DNA from: Peptostreptococcaceae bacterium oral taxon 113 str. W5053
GTDB lineage: Bacteria > Bacillota > Clostridia > Tissierellales > Peptoniphilaceae
Reading direction: 5' to 3'
DNA length: 13,599 bases
Assembly: GCA_000467935.1 (NCBI GenBank)
Contig: KI259803.1
Span: forward strand, 1,782-15,380
Below the pieces are notes generated by a model. That model saw nothing but the letters and a program-made list of their open reading frames with translations. It did no database searches and had not been told where the DNA came from. The first letter of the stretch is position 1; each line of letters begins with the position of its first letter. Positions 6,735 through 13,565 of this stretch are shown here, one piece after another. Position numbers and translations under genes: made by a program.

Positions 6735-8215
6735 TTAAATTCAAAAATGCAAGTTTTTTATATAAAAATGGGCAGAGAGATGCTGGTATGCGGGATGTGA
6801 GTTTAAATATTCCAGAAGGTCAAGTTGTCGTGCTTTGTGGTGAATCTGGTTGTGGGAAAACAACTCTTACAAGAATGATAAATGGTCTAGTTCCGCATTT
6901 TTATGAAGGGGAAATGTCAGGTGAAATTTTTGTTTGTGGAAACAATGTAGCTGAATGTGAACTGTATCAGTTAGCATATTATGTAGGATCAGTATTTCAG
7001 AATCCCAAAGCCCAGTTTTATACAGTTAAAACAGATACAGAAGTAGTATTCACATGTGAAAATCTTGGAATGGAAAAACAACTTATTTTTGAACGTTTTG
7101 AAAATATTGTTGAAGCTCTTGATATTACTACATTGTTAGGGAAAAGTCTTTTTTCTCTATCTGGAGGGGAAAAACAGAGGGTTGCTTGTGCCTCCGCTAC
7201 AGCACCTAATCCTCCAATAGTCGTTATGGACGAGCCTACTTCCAATTTAGACACACATATTATCGCACAGTTGCGAAAGATTATTAAAAAATGGAAGCAG
7301 GATAGAAAAACGGTGATAATTGCGGAACATCGTTTGGAATGGCTGATGGATTTGGCTGATCGTGTAATATATATAAAAAATGGACGAATTATAAGTGATT
7401 ACACAATAGAACAATTTAAGAAAATCAGTAAAGAACAATTAAAAATTATGGGGCTTAGAAGTAAGCCTGAATTTCAAAAAGAGAATAGAGAAACGGATAA
7501 TGCTGGAAAAATAGAGTTCGTTGATTTTAGTTATACTTACAAAGGAGAAGATAAACCTGCATTTTCTATTCCTTATATAAACCTTCCGGAAAAGTCTATT
7601 ATCGGCATTGTTGGAAACAATGGAGCAGGTAAATCTACTTTCGGACGTGCTTTCTGTGGTTTGGAAAAGAGGTCGAAAGGAGATATCTTTATAAATGGAG
7701 AAAAATTTAAAAGAAAAAATCGAATCGCAAGTACTTATATTGTTATGCAGGATGTAAATCAGCAGCTTTTTACAGAAAGTGTATTTGAAGAAGTCAGATT
7801 ATCTATGGAGAGGTTAGGATTATCTCATGAAGAGCAGGAGAAAAGAACAAATATAATTCTGAAAAAGTTAGGTTTAGAAGAGTTTAAAAACTCTCATCCC
7901 ATGTCTTTGTCTGGAGGACAAAAACAACGGGTTGCAATGGCTAGTGCACTTGCATCTGATAAAAGATTTCTCATATATGATGAACCGACTAGTGGACTTG
8001 ATTATATTCATATGATTGAGGTGGCAGATGCTATAAAGCGTATGAAGGCGGCGGGACGAACGCAATTTGTGATTACGCATGATTCGGAGCTTGTTTCAAG
8101 ATGCTGTGATTATATTCTATTTCTTGAATGTGGAGAAGTAAAATGTATTGGAAATATAGATGATATGGCAATACAGGAGACACTTCAAGAATTTTGGAAT
8201 CAGGTTTACATGTAG
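6731..8215 (+). CDS. ECF transporter ATPase with two fused ABC domains (EcfA1-EcfA2-like)
   Basis: The 494-residue protein holds two complete ATP-binding cassettes in tandem, replacing the two separate EcfA subunits. Domain 1 has Walker A GESGCGKTT (37-45), signature LSGGEKQR (143-150), Walker B ending in D167-E168 and H-loop His 200. Domain 2 has Walker A GNNGAGKST (295-303), signature LSGGQKQR (393-400), Walker B D417-E418 with PTSGLD, and His 450. Both domains look catalytically complete, with a linker of about 35 residues near 225-260. It would energise uptake through EcfT and the S component on the cytoplasmic face of the membrane. The gene starts inside the end of ecfT. Only a weak terminator-like hairpin follows, so some transcription may continue toward the TetR gene. 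Confidence 0.9.
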   Translation: MIKFKNASFLYKNGQRDAGMRDVSLNIPEGQVVVLCGESGCGKTTLTRMINGLVPHFYEGEMSGEIFVCGNNVAECELYQLAYYVGSVFQNPKAQFYTVKTDTEVVFTCENLGMEKQLIFERFENIVEALDITTLLGKSLFSLSGGEKQRVACASATAPNPPIVVMDEPTSNLDTHIIAQLRKIIKKWKQDRKTVIIAEHRLEWLMDLADRVIYIKNGRIISDYTIEQFKKISKEQLKIMGLRSKPEFQKENRETDNAGKIEFVDFSYTYKGEDKPAFSIPYINLPEKSIIGIVGNNGAGKSTFGRAFCGLEKRSKGDIFINGEKFKRKNRIASTYIVMQDVNQQLFTESVFEEVRLSMERLGLSHEEQEKRTNIILKKLGLEEFKNSHPMSLSGGQKQRVAMASALASDKRFLIYDEPTSGLDYIHMIEVADAIKRMKAAGRTQFVITHDSELVSRCCDYILFLECGEVKCIGNIDDMAIQETLQEFWNQVYM

Positions 8216-8230
8216 ATGAAATGATGGATT

Positions 8231-8249
8231 AAGCTTTAGCTTCTTTTTT
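8231..8249 (+). terminator. Weak terminator-like hairpin after the ECF ATPase
   Basis: AAGC (8231-8234) and GCTT (8239-8242) make a 4-base stem with a TTTA loop, followed by C and six T (8244-8249). The T tract is good but the stem is short, so termination is likely partial. Confidence 0.35.
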
Positions 8250-8303
8250 AAAATAATGGACAAAATAAATCAGCAACTTTATTGTTTGTTTTGATTTTGC
8301 TTA

Positions 8304-8331
8304 TGCAAGAGGTACTAAGATGCCTCTTGCA
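8304..8331. repeat. 9-base perfect inverted repeat upstream of tetR
   Basis: TGCAAGAGG (8304-8312) and CCTCTTGCA (8323-8331) are perfect arms around a 10-base spacer, followed by a run of A. There is no T tract on either strand, so it is not a terminator. It lies in the tetR promoter region and may be a protein-binding site. Confidence 0.45.
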
Positions 8332-8344
8332 AAAAAATAACATA

Positions 8345-8365
8345 ATTGATAGTACTATTATCAAT
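8345..8365. promoter_or_regulatory. Likely TetR-family operator
   Basis: ATTGATA (8345-8351) and TATCAAT (8359-8365) are perfect 7-base arms around GTACTAT. The whole 21-base site ends 6 bases before the ribosome binding site (GGGGGA, 8372-8377) of the TetR-family gene. Size and position fit a TetR-type autoregulatory operator. A possible -35 TTGCAA at 8327-8332 and AT-rich -10 candidates overlap the site, so binding would block transcription of the regulator and the transporters behind it. Confidence 0.5.
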
Positions 8366-8382
8366 GTACAAGGGGGAATTTT

Positions 8383-8994
8383 ATGGCGAACCAAGATATT
8401 AGCATTACTCCTAGATTGTTGGAAAATGCAAAAAAAGAATTTAAACGGAATGGGTTTGAAAAATCCTCTTTAAATGTAATTTGTAAAAATGCAGGCATAA
8501 CTACTGGAGCGTTATACAAGAGATTTAGTACTAAAGAAGATTTATTTAATAGCTTAGTTGAAAAACCTGCAAATAGACTCAAAGAATTTCTTGACAAAGA
8601 ACATAGCGCTTACAAAAAATTACCCAAAGAAGAACAAATAAATTGTGTCTTTAGAAATTGGGAGAATGAAGATGGATTCATTGGATTGATATATGAATAC
8701 AAGGAAGAATTTTTAATGATTTTGAATTTATCAGGTGGAACAAAATATGAGTTCTATTTTGATGAGATTTCTAAAATAATTACGGATGCAACAATGCAAT
8801 TTATTAGAACTAACAATAAAAGTGATGTAGATGAATTTATTTTGTATGAACTTGTTCATATATTAGTTAGTTCATATATAAAGGGAATTTTAGTACCTCT
8901 TTCCCAAAATATGAATTTAAATGAAGCTAATATTTACATTCAACACGTTAAAAAATTCTTCTATGCTGGATGGAAAGATTTGCTGAGAATATAA
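8383..8994 (+). CDS. TetR/AcrR-family regulator
   Basis: The 203-residue protein has the typical N-terminal TetR DNA-binding domain. Helix 1 is at about residues 9-22. The helix-turn-helix is at about 29-48 (SLNVICKNAGITTGALYKRF), followed by the family's STKEDLFNSLVE helix. The C-terminal part (about 60-203) is helical, as expected for the ligand-binding and dimerisation domain, and shows no informative motif. GGGGGA at 8372-8377 precedes the ATG by 5 bases. The gene stands 16 bases before the first ABC half-transporter, so it most likely represses this operon, itself included, through the dyad at 8345-8365, and responds to a transported molecule. The inducer is unknown. Confidence 0.85.
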   Translation: MANQDISITPRLLENAKKEFKRNGFEKSSLNVICKNAGITTGALYKRFSTKEDLFNSLVEKPANRLKEFLDKEHSAYKKLPKEEQINCVFRNWENEDGFIGLIYEYKEEFLMILNLSGGTKYEFYFDEISKIITDATMQFIRTNNKSDVDEFILYELVHILVSSYIKGILVPLSQNMNLNEANIYIQHVKKFFYAGWKDLLRI

Positions 8995-9010
8995 GATTTG
9001 GAGAAGAAAA

Positions 9011-10753
9011 ATGTTTAAATTATACAAAAAATTATTTAAGTATGTTCCTGAAAGAAAAACATTCGCATATGGTTCAATGCTATTAGCTGCTATTTCCACA
9101 ATATGTTTAATGGCTTCTTACTGGTATTTGTGGGATTTGTTTTGCGAATTATTAGTTACCAAAGATTATAGTGCGGCTCTAAAAGATAGTAAATTGATTG
9201 TAATCTATATGGTATCGTATGGAGTTATTTACTTTGTGGCATTGATGGTATCACATATGCTTGGTTTTAGATTAGAAACAAATATCAGAAAAACTGGGTT
9301 AAAAAATCTAATCAATGCTTCTTTTGCTTTCTTTGATACGAATCCGTCAGGGAAAGTAAGAAAGATTATTGACGATAATGCTGGAGAAACACATTCTACA
9401 GTGGCACATTTGATTCCTGATAATGTTGTTGCAGGAATGTTGCCAATTTTAATGTTTATTATGACCTTTGCTGTTGATTATAGACTTGGTATTTTGTTGG
9501 CTATAACAATTGTAGTAGGTATTTTTCAATACAAATCAATGTATGGTGGAGAAGAATTTATGATGGCATATTCTAATTCTCTGGAGAAAATGAGTTCAGA
9601 GATAATTGAATATGTTAGAGGTATGCAAGTATTGAAGATTTTTGGGATAACCGTTCGTTCCTATAAAAGTTTATTGGATGCAATTCTCCAATACTCAAAA
9701 AACACTTATGAATATTCCTTAAGTTGCAGAAAGCCGTATGTGTCATTTCAAACGTTATTTAATACCTATTATTTGATATGTATTCCTTGCAGTATGTATT
9801 TTATAACAAAAGGAGAACAAGCTGGGATGATTCTTGCAAAAGTAATCTTCTTTACTTGTTTTTCTGGGGTTATATTTTCATCATTTATGAAAGTTATGTT
9901 TGCTTCACAAAATAACTTTAATGCCGGACAGGTAATAGATCGTTTAGAGAATTTGATAGATGGAATGAAGAATGAAAAATTAGAACATGGTGAAAGAAAA
10001 GAATTTAAACATTATGATATTGAGTTTGATAGGGTTTTCTTTAAATATGATGAAAAATATATTATAGAAAATTTGAGCTTTAAGTTAGATGAGGGAAAAA
10101 CTTTTGCTTTAGTTGGACCATCTGGGTCAGGGAAGTCAACGATAGCGAAATTGATATCAGGTTTTTATTCTTTAAATAGTGGCAGTATAAAAATTGGTGG
10201 TTATGATATACGAGAATATAGCGAGGAAACATTACTTCAAAATATTTCATTTGTATTTCAAAACTCAAAATTATTTAAAACCTCTATTTATGAAAATGTA
10301 AAAATGGGTGACCAAAATGCGACAAGAGAAGAAATTATGAATGCTCTGCATTTGGCAAAGTGCGAAAGTATTTTGGCAAAATTTCCTGAAAAGGAGAATA
10401 CCATTATAGGCTCAAAGGGAGTGCATTTATCAGGTGGTGAAGTACAAAGGGTTGCCATTGCAAGAGCTATTTTGAAAAAATCTAAGATTATTATACTCGA
10501 TGAAGCTTCAGCTGCCGCAGATCCCGAAAACGAGTATGAACTTCAACAAGCTTTTTCAAATTTAATGAAAGGGAAAACAACCATTATGATTGCTCACAGA
10601 TTATCTTCAATTAGAAATGTTGATGAGATATTGTTCATTGAAAATGGCAAAGTTATTGAGCGAGGTAATGATACAAATCTAATGAATTTAAATGGAAGAT
10701 ATAGAGAACTTCAAAACTTGTATGAAAAAGCAAATGATTGGAGGGTAATGTAA
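9011..10753 (+). CDS. ABC half-transporter, membrane domain plus ATPase, first subunit (IrtA/YbtP-like)
   Basis: The 580-residue protein has an ABC membrane domain (about 1-300, helices near 17-40, 55-80, 130-175 and 240-300) and a C-terminal ATPase. The ATPase shows Walker A GPSGSGKST (369-377), FVFQNSKLF around the Q-loop, signature LSGGEVQR (473-480), Walker B IIILDE with D497-E498, and H-loop His 529. The D-loop region reads ASAAADPENE, close to the DPENE form of siderophore-type half-transporters such as IrtA and YbtP/Q. No substrate-binding protein gene is nearby, as is usual for this type. GGAGAAG precedes the ATG by 4 bases. Its stop overlaps the next gene by one base. It probably forms a heterodimer with that product; import of a metallophore is inferred from subfamily and context, and export is not excluded. 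Confidence 0.85.
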   Translation: MFKLYKKLFKYVPERKTFAYGSMLLAAISTICLMASYWYLWDLFCELLVTKDYSAALKDSKLIVIYMVSYGVIYFVALMVSHMLGFRLETNIRKTGLKNLINASFAFFDTNPSGKVRKIIDDNAGETHSTVAHLIPDNVVAGMLPILMFIMTFAVDYRLGILLAITIVVGIFQYKSMYGGEEFMMAYSNSLEKMSSEIIEYVRGMQVLKIFGITVRSYKSLLDAILQYSKNTYEYSLSCRKPYVSFQTLFNTYYLICIPCSMYFITKGEQAGMILAKVIFFTCFSGVIFSSFMKVMFASQNNFNAGQVIDRLENLIDGMKNEKLEHGERKEFKHYDIEFDRVFFKYDEKYIIENLSFKLDEGKTFALVGPSGSGKSTIAKLISGFYSLNSGSIKIGGYDIREYSEETLLQNISFVFQNSKLFKTSIYENVKMGDQNATREEIMNALHLAKCESILAKFPEKENTIIGSKGVHLSGGEVQRVAIARAILKKSKIIILDEASAAADPENEYELQQAFSNLMKGKTTIMIAHRLSSIRNVDEILFIENGKVIERGNDTNLMNLNGRYRELQNLYEKANDWRVM

Positions 10754-12477
10754 TGAGAAAATATTTACAAAAGAAATTTCAATTAACTGAAGCCGGAGCA
10801 AAAGGTCTGGAAAAATCCGTATGGTCTTCATTTGCATATTATGCTATTTATATGCTTCCAATGATTTTAATGATGTTTTTTGTGCAATCTATTTTAGAAA
10901 ATAAAGGGCATGGACTTGAAACTTATGTTTTAGGAATTGGGATAATCATAATACTTGTTTATGTGGCAACAAATATGAATTATAAAACCACATACAACGA
11001 AACTTATAAAGAATCTGCCAATTTAAGAATCGAAATAGCGGATATACTAAAAAAATTGCCATTAGATTATTTTTCAAAACATGATATCTCTGATCTTTCA
11101 CAGACAGTTATGGCAGATGTTGCGGCAATTGAACATGCTTTAGCTCACGCAATAGGTCATACAATTGGCTATGTTTACTTTTTCATTGTGATAGGCGTGA
11201 TGATGTTAATAGGAGATTTTAAACTTGGAATTTGTGTGTTACTTCCACTGATTATTTCAGCAGGTATTTTATATTTATCAAAAAAAAGCCAAATAAAGGT
11301 GAGAGGAAATCATTACGAAAAATTAAGAGGGATTTCAGAAGAATTTCAATCATCAATTGAAATGAGTCAAGAAATAAAGAGTTATGGATTAAAGGAAAAT
11401 ACAATAGAAAACATTTCTAAAAAACTTGAAGAATCTGAAAAAATTCAAATGAGTGCAGAAATTGTTCAAGCTTTCCCAGTAAGCTTGGCTGGATGGATCA
11501 CAAAGTTATCTATAGGTATTACAAGCGTTGTTGGACTCCATATGTTTATAAGTAATGAGGTGCCTTTGTTATATTTAGTTGGATATATTATTGCAGCAAC
11601 TAAAATCTCTGAAGGTTTAGAAGGTATTTATATGTATCTTGGAGAAATTTTTTATCTTGATGCAAGAATTAATAGAATTAAAGAGTTAAGAAATACTAAA
11701 GTCCAAATTGGAAATAATGTAGATTTTGATAATTATGATATTAGTTTTCAAAATGTGGATTTCTCATATTCAGGGAAAAATAAGAAAGTTATCAATAATG
11801 TTACTTTTACAGCAAAACAGAACCAAATTACTGCACTTATTGGACCATCAGGTTGTGGAAAATCAACATTATTAAAATTGATGTCAAGACTTTACGATTA
11901 TGATAGCGGTCGGATTTTAATTGGGGGTCATGATATTAAAACAGTAGATACTGAGTGCTTATTTAAAAAAATTTCAGTCGTATTTCAAGATGTTGTGCTG
12001 TTTAACACTTCTATTATGGAAAATATACGCATAGGAAATACGAATGCAACGGACGATGAAGTGAGAGAAGTAGCTCGAATTGCCGGTTGTCAAGAAATTA
12101 TAGACAGGCTTCCTGAGGGCATACAAACAATTGTGGGAGAAAATGGGGCAAAATTATCAGGAGGTGAAAGACAGAGAATTTCAATTGCAAGAGCCATTTT
12201 GAAAGATGCACCAATTATTCTTCTTGACGAAATTGCAGCTTCATTGGATGTAGAAAATGAAGCAAAAATTCAAGAAGGATTAAATAAACTTATAAAGAAT
12301 AAAACGGTTGTCATTATTTCACATAGATTAAAATCTATTCAAAATGTAAACCAGATAATTTTGCTTGATGAGGGCAAAGTTGTGTCAAATGGTACACATG
12401 ATGAAATTTATAATGAATCACAGTTATATAGAAATATGATTGAAAAATCTGATTTGACTGAAATGTATTCGTATTAG
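10753..12477 (+). CDS. ABC half-transporter, membrane domain plus ATPase, second subunit (IrtB/YbtQ-like)
   Basis: The 574-residue protein (ATG at 10753; GGAGGG at 10740-10745 lies 7 bases upstream, which favours it over an in-frame TTG at 10738) has the same plan as its neighbour. The membrane domain covers about 1-300, with helices near 25-50, 58-75, 135-180 and 235-295. Its ATPase has Walker A GPSGCGKST (364-372), VVFQDVVLF at the Q-loop, signature LSGGERQR (468-475), Walker B IILLDE with D492-E493, and H-loop His 524. Both nucleotide sites of the predicted heterodimer therefore look competent. It differs from the first subunit in the membrane domain and D-loop (IAASLDVENE), so it is a true partner and not a recent duplicate. 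A degraded MATE-like frame begins within 10 bases of its stop, suggesting that the operon was once longer. Confidence 0.85.
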   Translation: MRKYLQKKFQLTEAGAKGLEKSVWSSFAYYAIYMLPMILMMFFVQSILENKGHGLETYVLGIGIIIILVYVATNMNYKTTYNETYKESANLRIEIADILKKLPLDYFSKHDISDLSQTVMADVAAIEHALAHAIGHTIGYVYFFIVIGVMMLIGDFKLGICVLLPLIISAGILYLSKKSQIKVRGNHYEKLRGISEEFQSSIEMSQEIKSYGLKENTIENISKKLEESEKIQMSAEIVQAFPVSLAGWITKLSIGITSVVGLHMFISNEVPLLYLVGYIIAATKISEGLEGIYMYLGEIFYLDARINRIKELRNTKVQIGNNVDFDNYDISFQNVDFSYSGKNKKVINNVTFTAKQNQITALIGPSGCGKSTLLKLMSRLYDYDSGRILIGGHDIKTVDTECLFKKISVVFQDVVLFNTSIMENIRIGNTNATDDEVREVARIAGCQEIIDRLPEGIQTIVGENGAKLSGGERQRISIARAILKDAPIILLDEIAASLDVENEAKIQEGLNKLIKNKTVVIISHRLKSIQNVNQIILLDEGKVVSNGTHDEIYNESQLYRNMIEKSDLTEMYSY

Positions 12478-12482
12478 GAGAA

Positions 12483-12611
12483 ATAGTTAAATATGAAAGA
12501 ACAATTAATAGCAAAAGACCGATAGATTTATTCTTTCAGTTATCTATTCCGGCAGTAATAACAATGATAGTTATTGGTCTTTATCCACTTATTTATGGAG
12601 TGCTTATGATG
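12483..12611 (+). pseudogene. Truncated N-terminus of a MATE-family efflux protein
   Basis: In the frame running through 12519, the translation NSKRPIDLFFQLSIPAVI followed by TMIVIGLYPLIYG reads like the first membrane helix of a MATE multidrug transporter (typically about 450 residues). The similarity stops near 12608. No ATG precedes it in that frame: the ATG at 12493 is in another frame and meets TAG at 12523-12525. So the fragment has lost its start, or carries a frameshift, and has lost over 90 percent of its length. Its position directly behind the half-transporters suggests that the parental cassette carried an intact MATE gene and was cut here. The family call is by eye from about 30 residues. 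Confidence 0.5.
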
Positions 12612-12647
12612 CTTATATTTATCTATAATGAACGGAGGGAAAGGGAG

Positions 12648-12749
12648 ATGAACAAGTGTATAAGTTTCCTTGTAGAATTGAAATGGAATAAAAATACTCC
12701 TTTTTTCTATAATCCTTGTAGTTGTCTGTGCTTACACATACTCTCTTAA
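12648..12749 (+). CDS. Small ORF of doubtful status next to the cassette junction
   Basis: A 33-residue frame starts at ATG 12648, with GGAGGG at 12634-12639 as a good ribosome binding site. It begins MNKCISFLVELKWNKNTPFF and ends in a Cys-rich tail. At the T run 12701-12706 a one-base shift would continue into IILVVVCAYTYSLKQL, a plausible membrane helix, so the sequence could be a frameshifted remnant of a small membrane protein. I do not recognise it. It is in the same frame as the MATE fragment, but the sequence character changes around 12610. Confidence 0.25.
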   Translation: MNKCISFLVELKWNKNTPFFYNPCSCLCLHILS

Positions 12750-12772
12750 ACAATTAAATACATTTCAAAAAA

Positions 12773-12787
12773 GAACGAAATTCGTTC
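12773..12787. repeat. Perfect 7-base inverted repeat
   Basis: GAACGAA (12773-12779) and TTCGTTC (12781-12787) are symmetric around one A. It lies 7 bases before the leader hairpin of the sigma-like gene and may be a regulator site. The spacing between GAAC and GTTC is not that of a LexA box. Confidence 0.4.
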
Positions 12788-12793
12788 ATTTTA

Positions 12794-12834
12794 GAGGACT
12801 TCTTATGCCCGGATGCAGAAGTCCTCCTTTTTTT
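12794..12834 (+). terminator. Intrinsic terminator / leader hairpin before the sigma-like gene
   Basis: Perfect 10-base arms GAGGACTTCT (12794-12803) and AGAAGTCCTC (12817-12826) enclose a 13-base loop and are followed by C and seven T (12828-12834). It can end transcription coming from the transporter cassette. The 3' arm is also complementary to the ribosome binding site of the following gene (12863-12872), so the hairpin may be one of two alternative RNA folds. Confidence 0.8.
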
Positions 12835-12862
12835 GCCTGAAAAACAGTCAGTCAAAAGAAAC

Positions 12863-12872
12863 GGAGGACTTC
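12863..12872 (+). promoter_or_regulatory. Ribosome binding site that repeats the terminator's 5' arm
   Basis: GGAGGACTTC at 12863-12872 contains the Shine-Dalgarno sequence of the sigma-like gene and repeats nine bases of the hairpin's 5' arm. It can pair perfectly over 10 bases with 12818-12827. It fixes the gene start at ATG 12876. Confidence 0.6.
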
Positions 12873-12875
12873 AAA

Positions 12876-13286
12876 ATGAAAAAAGAATTTTATCTATATG
12901 TAAACGGACAAAAGGTAAAAGTCAGTGAGGAGATATACAAAGTCTACTGGCGGGAAAGAGAACATGAAAAGTATTTAGAGCAGGTGGACAGAAAAAACCA
13001 CTTGCTCTTTTTTTCGTCCTTGGATCAGGATGGACATTTTGCAGAGAACATCATTGATGAAAGCGTTGATGTCAAAAAAATTGTGGAAACGCAGATGATG
13101 ATTGAAGCAGTCAGAAATGCCATATCAAGACTCAATGCAGAAGAAAAGGACATCATAGAGCGTTTGTACTTTCAGGATGAAACCATCCGCTCGGTAGCAA
13201 AGTTAAAGAGTATCACACACCCGGCTTTGATTAAGAAACGAAACAAAATCTTGGCGAAACTGAAGAAATTTATCGAAGAAATTTAG
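12876..13286 (+). CDS. Small sigma-70-like factor of the ICE
   Basis: The 136-residue protein ends in a region resembling sigma factor region 4 (about 80-132: AISRLNAEEKDIIERLYFQDETIRSVAKL, followed by a second helix ending ALIKKRNKILAKLKKFI), the helix-turn-helix that contacts -35 elements. The N-terminal half begins with a YLYVNGQKVKVSEEIYKVYWREREHEKYL segment that is common in ICE-borne sigma-like proteins and is much shorter than a full sigma-70. GGAGGA at 12863-12868 lies 7 bases before the ATG; a longer in-frame start at 12813 would lie inside the terminator hairpin and is rejected. Its role is probably control of element genes, inferred from family and context. A terminator follows. 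Confidence 0.78.
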   Translation: MKKEFYLYVNGQKVKVSEEIYKVYWREREHEKYLEQVDRKNHLLFFSSLDQDGHFAENIIDESVDVKKIVETQMMIEAVRNAISRLNAEEKDIIERLYFQDETIRSVAKLKSITHPALIKKRNKILAKLKKFIEEI

Positions 13287-13301
13287 AATTTCGGTAACCA
13301 A

Positions 13302-13350
13302 AGGGGTCAAATTTTCCTTATATAAAGTGAAGGGGAGTTTGACCTCTTTT
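13302..13350 (+). terminator. Intrinsic terminator after the sigma-like gene
   Basis: AGGGGTCAAA (13302-13311) pairs with TTTGACCTCT (13338-13347) over 10 positions with one G-T wobble. CCTT/AAGG pairing extends the inside of the stem, and a T-rich tract follows. Confidence 0.7.
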
Positions 13351-13466
13351 ACTTTCTTTTATAAGAGATAGGTTGCGATGGCAAATTGGAAAATAGAAAG
13401 AAAGATCCCTTTCAAATATTTTGTTCTTTGACAACTGAATAGACTAAGGTAGGACTTTATCTGCTT
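13351..13466. other. Non-coding stretch after the sigma-gene terminator
   Basis: No gene is seen here. A consensus TTGACA at 13428-13433 lacks a recognisable -10 hexamer at the right distance (AGGACT at 13451-13456). Apart from this and the ORF at 13467, nothing convincing is present up to the window end. Confidence 0.4.
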
Positions 13467-13565
13467 GTGGAGAATTATGACTTACGCCAAGACCTTTCTG
13501 CTGAGAGATTTCGGTTTTATGAATACTGGGTAAACCAAGGAAATAAGAAAGCGAGCGAGAAATAA
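13467..13565 (+). CDS. Short unassigned ORF at the right end
   Basis: From GTG 13467 a 32-residue frame reads VENYDLRQDLSAERFRFYEY and then WVNQGNKKASEK before TAA. Its composition, with charged and aromatic residues and no low complexity, is that of a real folded protein. The same frame is open upstream to 13443 but meets TAG at 13440-13442, and no ATG is available. The purine-rich patch at 13446-13453 is 13 bases away, too far for a good ribosome binding site. It may be a small ICE protein or the 3' remnant of a larger gene. I do not recognise it. Confidence 0.35.
   Translation: MENYDLRQDLSAERFRFYEYWVNQGNKKASEK

Noticed and set aside
8304..8331. Inverted repeat read as a terminator
   Set aside because: It is followed by a run of A on the plus strand and has no T tract after it on the minus strand either.
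8282..8473. Plus-strand 63-codon frame overlapping the start of tetR
   Set aside because: It runs through the two regulatory dyads and into the TetR helix-turn-helix in another frame, and has no ribosome binding site.
9011..12477. Confident call as antibiotic-resistance ABC exporters
   Set aside because: The fold is shared by exporters and siderophore importers; the DPENE D-loop and the ECF/AraC context favour the importer subfamily, so a resistance label is not supported.
12773..12787. LexA (SOS) box
   Set aside because: The GAAC and GTTC half-sites are 7 bases apart, whereas the Gram-positive LexA box has 4.
13428..13456. Promoter from the consensus TTGACA
   Set aside because: No acceptable -10 hexamer lies 16-18 bases downstream.
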